NCBI RefSeq assembly: GCF_000283155.1
Contig: NW_004454177.1
Coordinates: 2,659,785 to 2,723,784, forward strand
Origin: Ceratotherium simum simum
Lineage: Eukaryota > Chordata > Mammalia > Perissodactyla > Rhinocerotidae
Direction of reading: 5' to 3'
DNA: 64,000 nucleotides
In this document: piece after piece, positions 59,690-64,000 of the stretch
Layout of the letters: every line of letters begins with the position of its first letter
Numbering within the stretch: position 1 is the first letter of the stretch
Position numbers and translations under genes: made by a program
Notes under the pieces: model-generated
Database searches by the model: none
The model's input: only the letters and a program-made list of their open reading frames with translations
Told to the model about the DNA's origin: nothing

Positions 59690-60196
59690 ACTGAGCTAAC
59701 ATGTGTTGCCAATTTCTCTTTGAGGCCAGATGGGCTCATTCAGTGTTCCACTGGTATGACCACCAGCTAGCTATATTTGTTCCTTCTTGGGGACTAGAGG
59801 ATATCATATCCCATGCAGAAGCCCTTAATAATTGTCAAACAGGAATAACCTTTTTAAATACTAAAATGTCTTTAATGAGGAAGGCTGCCCTTCAAAATAG
59901 AATGGCTTTAGACATACCTACAGCATCCCAAGGTGGTACATATATATCATTCAAATGGAATGATGTGTTTTTATACCTGATGAGTCTTCCAGTGTGTCAT
60001 CTCTGCATGCCTTGAGCGATCCTATACCTGACCTTGATTTGTTTAGTTGGCTCCCTTGCAATATTGGCTTCCATTTGAGACCCAATTGCAATTCCTATTT
60101 CTATTACTCCTTGGAATTCTTGTATTAGTCATAATATTCAAACTAATTACTGTTTTCTTTACTCAGTCTTGTAAGACTGGCATACTAGCTGAGTAA
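59690..60196 (+). pseudogene. retroviral env remnant: TM ectodomain and membrane anchor
   Basis: The frame at 59701-60015 includes a heptad-rich segment with LQNRMALDIPTASQGG, which resembles the immunosuppressive-domain region of class I envelope TM proteins. In another frame, 60089-60196 codes a strongly hydrophobic stretch and short tail ending in TAA, fitting the membrane anchor. At most about 370 bases separate integrase from this part, far too few for the SU subunit, so SU is deleted. The frames are broken relative to each other. Described only as a fossil. Confidence 0.75.
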
Positions 60197-60625
60197 CAAT
60201 TGCTCAGCGATGGGAGATGGTCGATCGATCTTACAACCCTGGATGAATCTCCTTTTCTTATTAAGGCTATGCCTAAGAATTCATTTTTTAAGCTAATCAT
60301 TTGAAGTATTGGATTACTTGTTCTATAGTTGTTATAAACAATGTAACTATAGGAAGTCATGTGAAAGCACATGCGTGATGTTTGTGCGATAATCTAAAAA
60401 TAATTGACAAATTACATAACCCATGAAACACTTCCCCTGTTAATATATACCTCTATGCTTGTTCACTATATCTGACTATTTCCCCCCAATGTGGATAACT
60501 GGGCAAATCAATGAAATAAAAGGCTAGCACCGAGGGACATGATGGACCCAGAGCAGGCAGCAACCACCCGGGCACAGAGAGAGAATATTTTGATCAGCAA
60601 TGCTTTCTATCAAAAGATTATTCAT

Positions 60626-60638
60626 CAAAAGGGGAACA
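60626..60638 (+). other. polypurine tract of the outer provirus
   Basis: CAAAAGGGGAACA directly before the 3' LTR start TGATGAGAG. Confidence 0.8.
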
Positions 60639-61112
60639 TGATGAGAGATTTTCACATATTGAGGTATATGGGGTAACTATTCAGGTTCAAAACTGAAAAC
60701 CGATTCGGCTTGAACTAAAAAGCCTGACTTATGGCCTATCAAACATACACTGTACATCTGCTTGACCTTTAAAGTAAAGAATACACTCTCCCAAGAATGC
60801 ATACTTCCCCTCCTACACCCTACTGGTAACACCCTATTGGTCACGCCTGGATTAGTCCCTTTCCTGACGTCACAGTCACATTGACCTGCTAATTTGCAAT
60901 TGAATACCTCTTTGAAATTTTGATAAAAATGTATCCTGGGTGTGTTTAATGTATATTCTTTGTTCTAAAAAGATATAAGACTGTACAGAAAACCATGCTT
61001 CTCCGGAACACTTTCTAAGGCCTTCCCCGGGTTATAATCTTCACTCTGGCTCAAGTAAACTCACCTTATTTCTCTTATCTATAGAATGGTTATTGGTTAT
61101 TTTGCATCGACA
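60639..61112 (+). repeat. 3' LTR of the endogenous retrovirus
   Basis: 474 bases from TGATGAGAGATTTTCACAT to TTTGCATCGACA, the partner of 53719-54175. It is followed by the second TGCC of the target duplication. Confidence 0.95.
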
Positions 61113-61116
61113 TGCC

Positions 61117-61610
61117 ATATTCCCCCTAACCACCTTGAAGCCCTGCAACCTTGATTTATGCTTCTCTTGAGATGTTGCTCATGTTCTGCCTTCCATTATC
61201 TTGGTACTTACCTGCTTAGGTCTTTGGGTCTATTCTCCTGTCTTGCACTTAATAGGTTATATCTTGCTGAGTTGAAATGAACAGCTGGGGGGTGGAATTA
61301 CCCCCACTCCCATTACTCAGACCTGTTGACAGTTGGTTCTATAAGGAAGAACGATTTTGAATTACTGCTCATGGGAGACTGAATTTCCCATCCTGGTGTC
61401 CACACCAGAGGATGCTGAGGGTCATGGCAGCACCAGGCGAGGCAGCCTAGCCAAGAAGTGGGTCCTTCTGTTACAACATGCTTTTATGTATGACCTAGTC
61501 CTTACCGACTGCCCGATGACCGAAATAATAGGGTGTCTGTAAAGCATCCAGCCACTACCCACAAGGAACTCGAAGAAAGTGAAGACAGATAAACAAAAAT
61601 AGCAGAAATA
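61117..61610. other. intergenic stretch after the provirus, nothing recognised
   Basis: Unassigned sequence; its largest frame (61357-61542) has no recognisable similarity. Confidence 0.4.
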
Positions 61611-61619
61611 TGTGAATAC

Positions 61620-61994
61620 AGTGTTAAATTAATTAAACAATAAGGCCATTAGATCCAAGTGGCTTTAATGCCATGGCATCCTATGTAAGCAAACCCAAAT
61701 CTAAGCCTGTAAATGCCTCAAGGTTAAGAAATTGAAACCTAAGGACAATCGAACACAAAGAGCTAACTAGAATTTAAGCTGTAGCCAAACAAATAATTTC
61801 CTTTCTTTGCTTCTACACCTTCTCTATATCAGTCTTTCCCCGGATCCTGTCTGGGAAGAGCTCCTAACCAGTTCCAGTTTGGTGCTGCCCAATTCGAGTC
61901 AATTTTTGCTCAAATAAACTCTTAAATTTTGTAGTTTGCCCCAGTTTATCTTTTAACAGCAGAAAGAGGTGTGTTTAAAAAAAAAAAAAAAAGA
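61620..61994 (+). mobile_element. LTR-like fragment with poly(A) signal and A-tract
   Basis: AAGGCCATTAGATCCAAGTG at the left, CCTGTCTGGGAAGAGCTCCT near the right, then CAAATAAACTCTTAAATTTT and an A run at 61977-61993. The layout (AATAAA followed by a short R/U5-like end) fits a solo LTR or a retroviral 3' end of another family. I am not certain of the family. Confidence 0.45.
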
Positions 61995-63214
61995 TGATCA
62001 GTGAGTTTGGGGAAGGTGAACTGGGGAAACCTTTCGAGCAGTGGTTTCCAGTGTGTGTACTGGGGAGAGGCTGAAATTGCTGTGTCCAGGAAGAACAGGA
62101 AGTTATTTTTTTGTATCTGAGGAGAATGAGGAAAGGCTTCAAGATAGGAGGGTGGCCGCAAGGTAGGCTGTGGGAGCAAATCGGTAGGGTGGTGCCCACA
62201 GTGGGAGGCGGGAGAGGCACAGGACAAGGTGTGGGGAGGGGGAACCTTGAATGGAGCGCCTCATCTAGTTCTCGTCAGTACTGCGGTGCAGGGTGATTTA
62301 CGGTGCTGTGCAGCCAGGGTGGCCTGAGAAGCCCTTCTTCTATCAGCCATTTCACCAGGACCACAACACATGCTCCAAATTGCCACTTTTGGCCCTCTCC
62401 TGCTACAGCACCGGAAACATGTTTATCCTGCATGGGATCTTTGACAGGGCATGACGGATCATGCCTCTCACTATCTGCCATCTCTAAATCCGTCACACTG
62501 GAAATTTTACATGGTGTCATCGGTTGAATTAACACCTGTTAAAACGATCATTCCCACCAGACTCAAAATTGCAAGCACTTTTAATGAGGCCCTGCATAAA
62601 GGAATACATTTTCTCAGAGCCCTTAAACAAGTTATATCAAAGCCTCCAACACCAAATAAATTATTGAAACGATGATTAGGCTTTGGATCATACCAACGGA
62701 TCTAGTCAGAGGCAAATACGTTCTCATTTGGGGTTTGACACAATGCCAGAGTCAGAAAACTGCCCAGCCACCTAAGCTGAGGGCTAAGTGAAAAATCCTT
62801 TTCCTTTCAGTGGTTATTTAAACAAGAACTTCAATGCTAAATTAGCAGTGGATTTTGTGTATGAATTTTCTTTGCATTCTAACATTATGTAAATGAAAAA
62901 CCTAACGAAGTGCAAATTAAGACTATTCTTAATTCTCAGAGGCTGCTTTTCTGTGATAATGACGCCATGGAATACTTCACAGTCTGCCAAGCATGGTGTG
63001 GGGTTCCTGCTCCCTCCATCTGCCCTGTCCGCCTCCCAGGAAGGGGGCACCCACTGTATCCTCGTTCTTTCCTGCCCACTAAAGTCAGATCCGACACTCC
63101 ATCCCTCTTCCTCCTCAGGATTTATTCTTGCCAAATCATTTAATCACCTAAAACAGAACAAGAGGTTGTTATAGGCTTAACCTGCACCTGGGAGTTCTCA
63201 AGTTAAGCCCACAG
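61995..63214. other. intergenic stretch, nothing recognised
   Basis: GC-moderate sequence with several chance frames of under 110 codons on both strands. No conserved domain, repeat or RNA gene recognised. Confidence 0.4.
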
Positions 63215-63450
63215 GTTAAGCCCAGGAGAATGTCAGGACTAGAGGCCTGACATTCAGGAGCCAACTGACCTGGGTTTATAGCCCAGCTCTGCCGCCCACC
63301 AGGTGGATCATCTCAGGCACCATCTCAGAGCCTAATCTTCTTCACCTGTAAATGAATTGCCTACCTCTGCAGGTTCAGAGGATTAAATGAGATTATACAT
63401 GCCAAGAGTTTAGATCAAACCCTGGCACATAAAACTTTTTCACTAAATGA
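63215..63450 (+). mobile_element. MIR SINE (sense)
   Basis: GAGCCAACTGACCTGGGTTT, AGCCCAGCTCTGCCGCCCAC, TTCTTCACCTGTAAATGAAT, GGATTAAATGAGATTATACA and AACCCTGGCACATAAAA follow MIR from tRNA head to tail. Confidence 0.8.
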
Positions 63451-64000
63451 TGCCTATAGTTATTGTGGAAAGTTCAGGCTAGATATTGTTGCTAAATCAA
63501 TTTGGCCATTTCAGCAATTGTCAGTTCTTGTCCAGGTTTGTAACTGTCCCTTCGATCTCACTACCAGGTGACATGTTGCTATAAAAGCAAGTCTCACATC
63601 TGGTTCTGCCACACACATAGACATTTCTTAGCAAACAAGCACAGAGGCAGTCCCATGGCCTGGCCCTGGGGGTCGTGTTCGCAGGCCTTTCACTCACCCT
63701 CAAACGCCCTGCAGGAAAACCTGGGCCTCAGGAAGAAGTCAGGCCAGGGATCCACCAAACTCCTGGTCAAATCAGACAGAGTTTCCCACTAAGCAGAGGG
63801 ACAAAAGACCAGATGCATGCCACCCCTTGAGCACAGCTCTGGAGGAGAAGCCAGCCTACTGTTTGCTGGATTCTTCCAGCTTGTCCATGCAAACTCAAAC
63901 CAGCCAACCACAATTGCTAAGCAGCACTGATTTCACCAATGACAATTTATTTCTAATATCCTTTATGCTAATTCATGCATCATCTGATTCAGATTTAGAT

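Larger units (their letters stand above)
53715..61116 (+). mobile_element. endogenous retrovirus, class I/gamma-like, tRNA-Ser primed, decayed and composite
   Basis: Two related LTRs in direct orientation begin TG and end CA and are bounded by a 4-base duplication TGCC (53715-53718 and 61113-61116), the size typical of gammaretroviruses. A primer-binding site follows the 5' LTR and a polypurine tract precedes the 3' LTR. The integrase C-terminal region and parts of envelope TM are recognisable near the 3' end; gag, most of pol and envelope SU are absent or unrecognisable. The interior also carries a second polypurine tract and a different LTR at about 58.2-59.0 kb, so at least two elements are merged. 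By hand count the two outer LTRs differ by roughly 25 substitutions over about 440 aligned bases plus several indels. The locus cannot encode functional virus. Confidence 0.93.

Noticed and set aside
1..64000. CRISPR arrays, operons, phage or plasmid features
   Set aside because: The sequence is vertebrate nuclear DNA. The simple repeats present are microsatellites, and no evenly spaced repeats with unique spacers of CRISPR type exist; the CCTAGG array is too short and lies in a retroviral leader.

Overview
This window is nuclear DNA from a placental mammal, almost certainly an odd-toed ungulate (horse-like). The evidence is four SINE copies of the tRNA-derived ERE type, which is known from perissodactyls, on a background of general mammalian repeats (L1, L2, MIR, HAL1, hAT fossils). 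One protein-coding gene is present: the 5' part of SORL1 (sortilin-related receptor, SorLA/LR11), on the minus strand. I identified it by translating spliced pieces and comparing them with the human protein as I remember it.

Layout, read in gene direction from right to left. The CpG-rich promoter and 5'UTR lie around 48537-49250 and contain a 100-base run of N at 48632-48731. Exon 1 (48261-48536) carries the ATG, signal peptide and propeptide. Exon 2 is 32109-32225, exon 3 24197-24322, exon 4 17401-17562, exon 5 15939-16006 and exon 6 9757-9937. All visible splice sites are GT/AG and the frames join without a stop, giving 930 coding bases, or 310 residues. This is the signal peptide, the furin-processed propeptide and the first blades of the VPS10P propeller of a protein of about 2,200 residues. 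Exon 7 onward lies beyond base 1. The introns hold only repeats and unassigned unique sequence.

Upstream of SORL1, about 49.2-53.7 kb is ordinary intergenic DNA with MIR and L2 fragments. From 53715 to 61116 there is a decayed class I (gammaretrovirus-like) endogenous retrovirus. It has two LTRs (53719-54175 and 60639-61112), a 4-base target duplication TGCC, a primer-binding site matching tRNA-Ser, a polypurine tract, and scraps of integrase and envelope TM. Its interior also holds a long AT-rich block without recognisable gag or pol, ending in a second polypurine tract and a different LTR that stops at a poly(A)-like tract. It is therefore a composite or nested element. An ERE SINE sits inside the inner LTR. 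Beyond it (61.1-64 kb) are an LTR-like fragment, unassigned sequence and a MIR.

I found no new gene system. The most unusual material is the composite retrovirus and the 15-base-periodic CCTAGG array in its leader.
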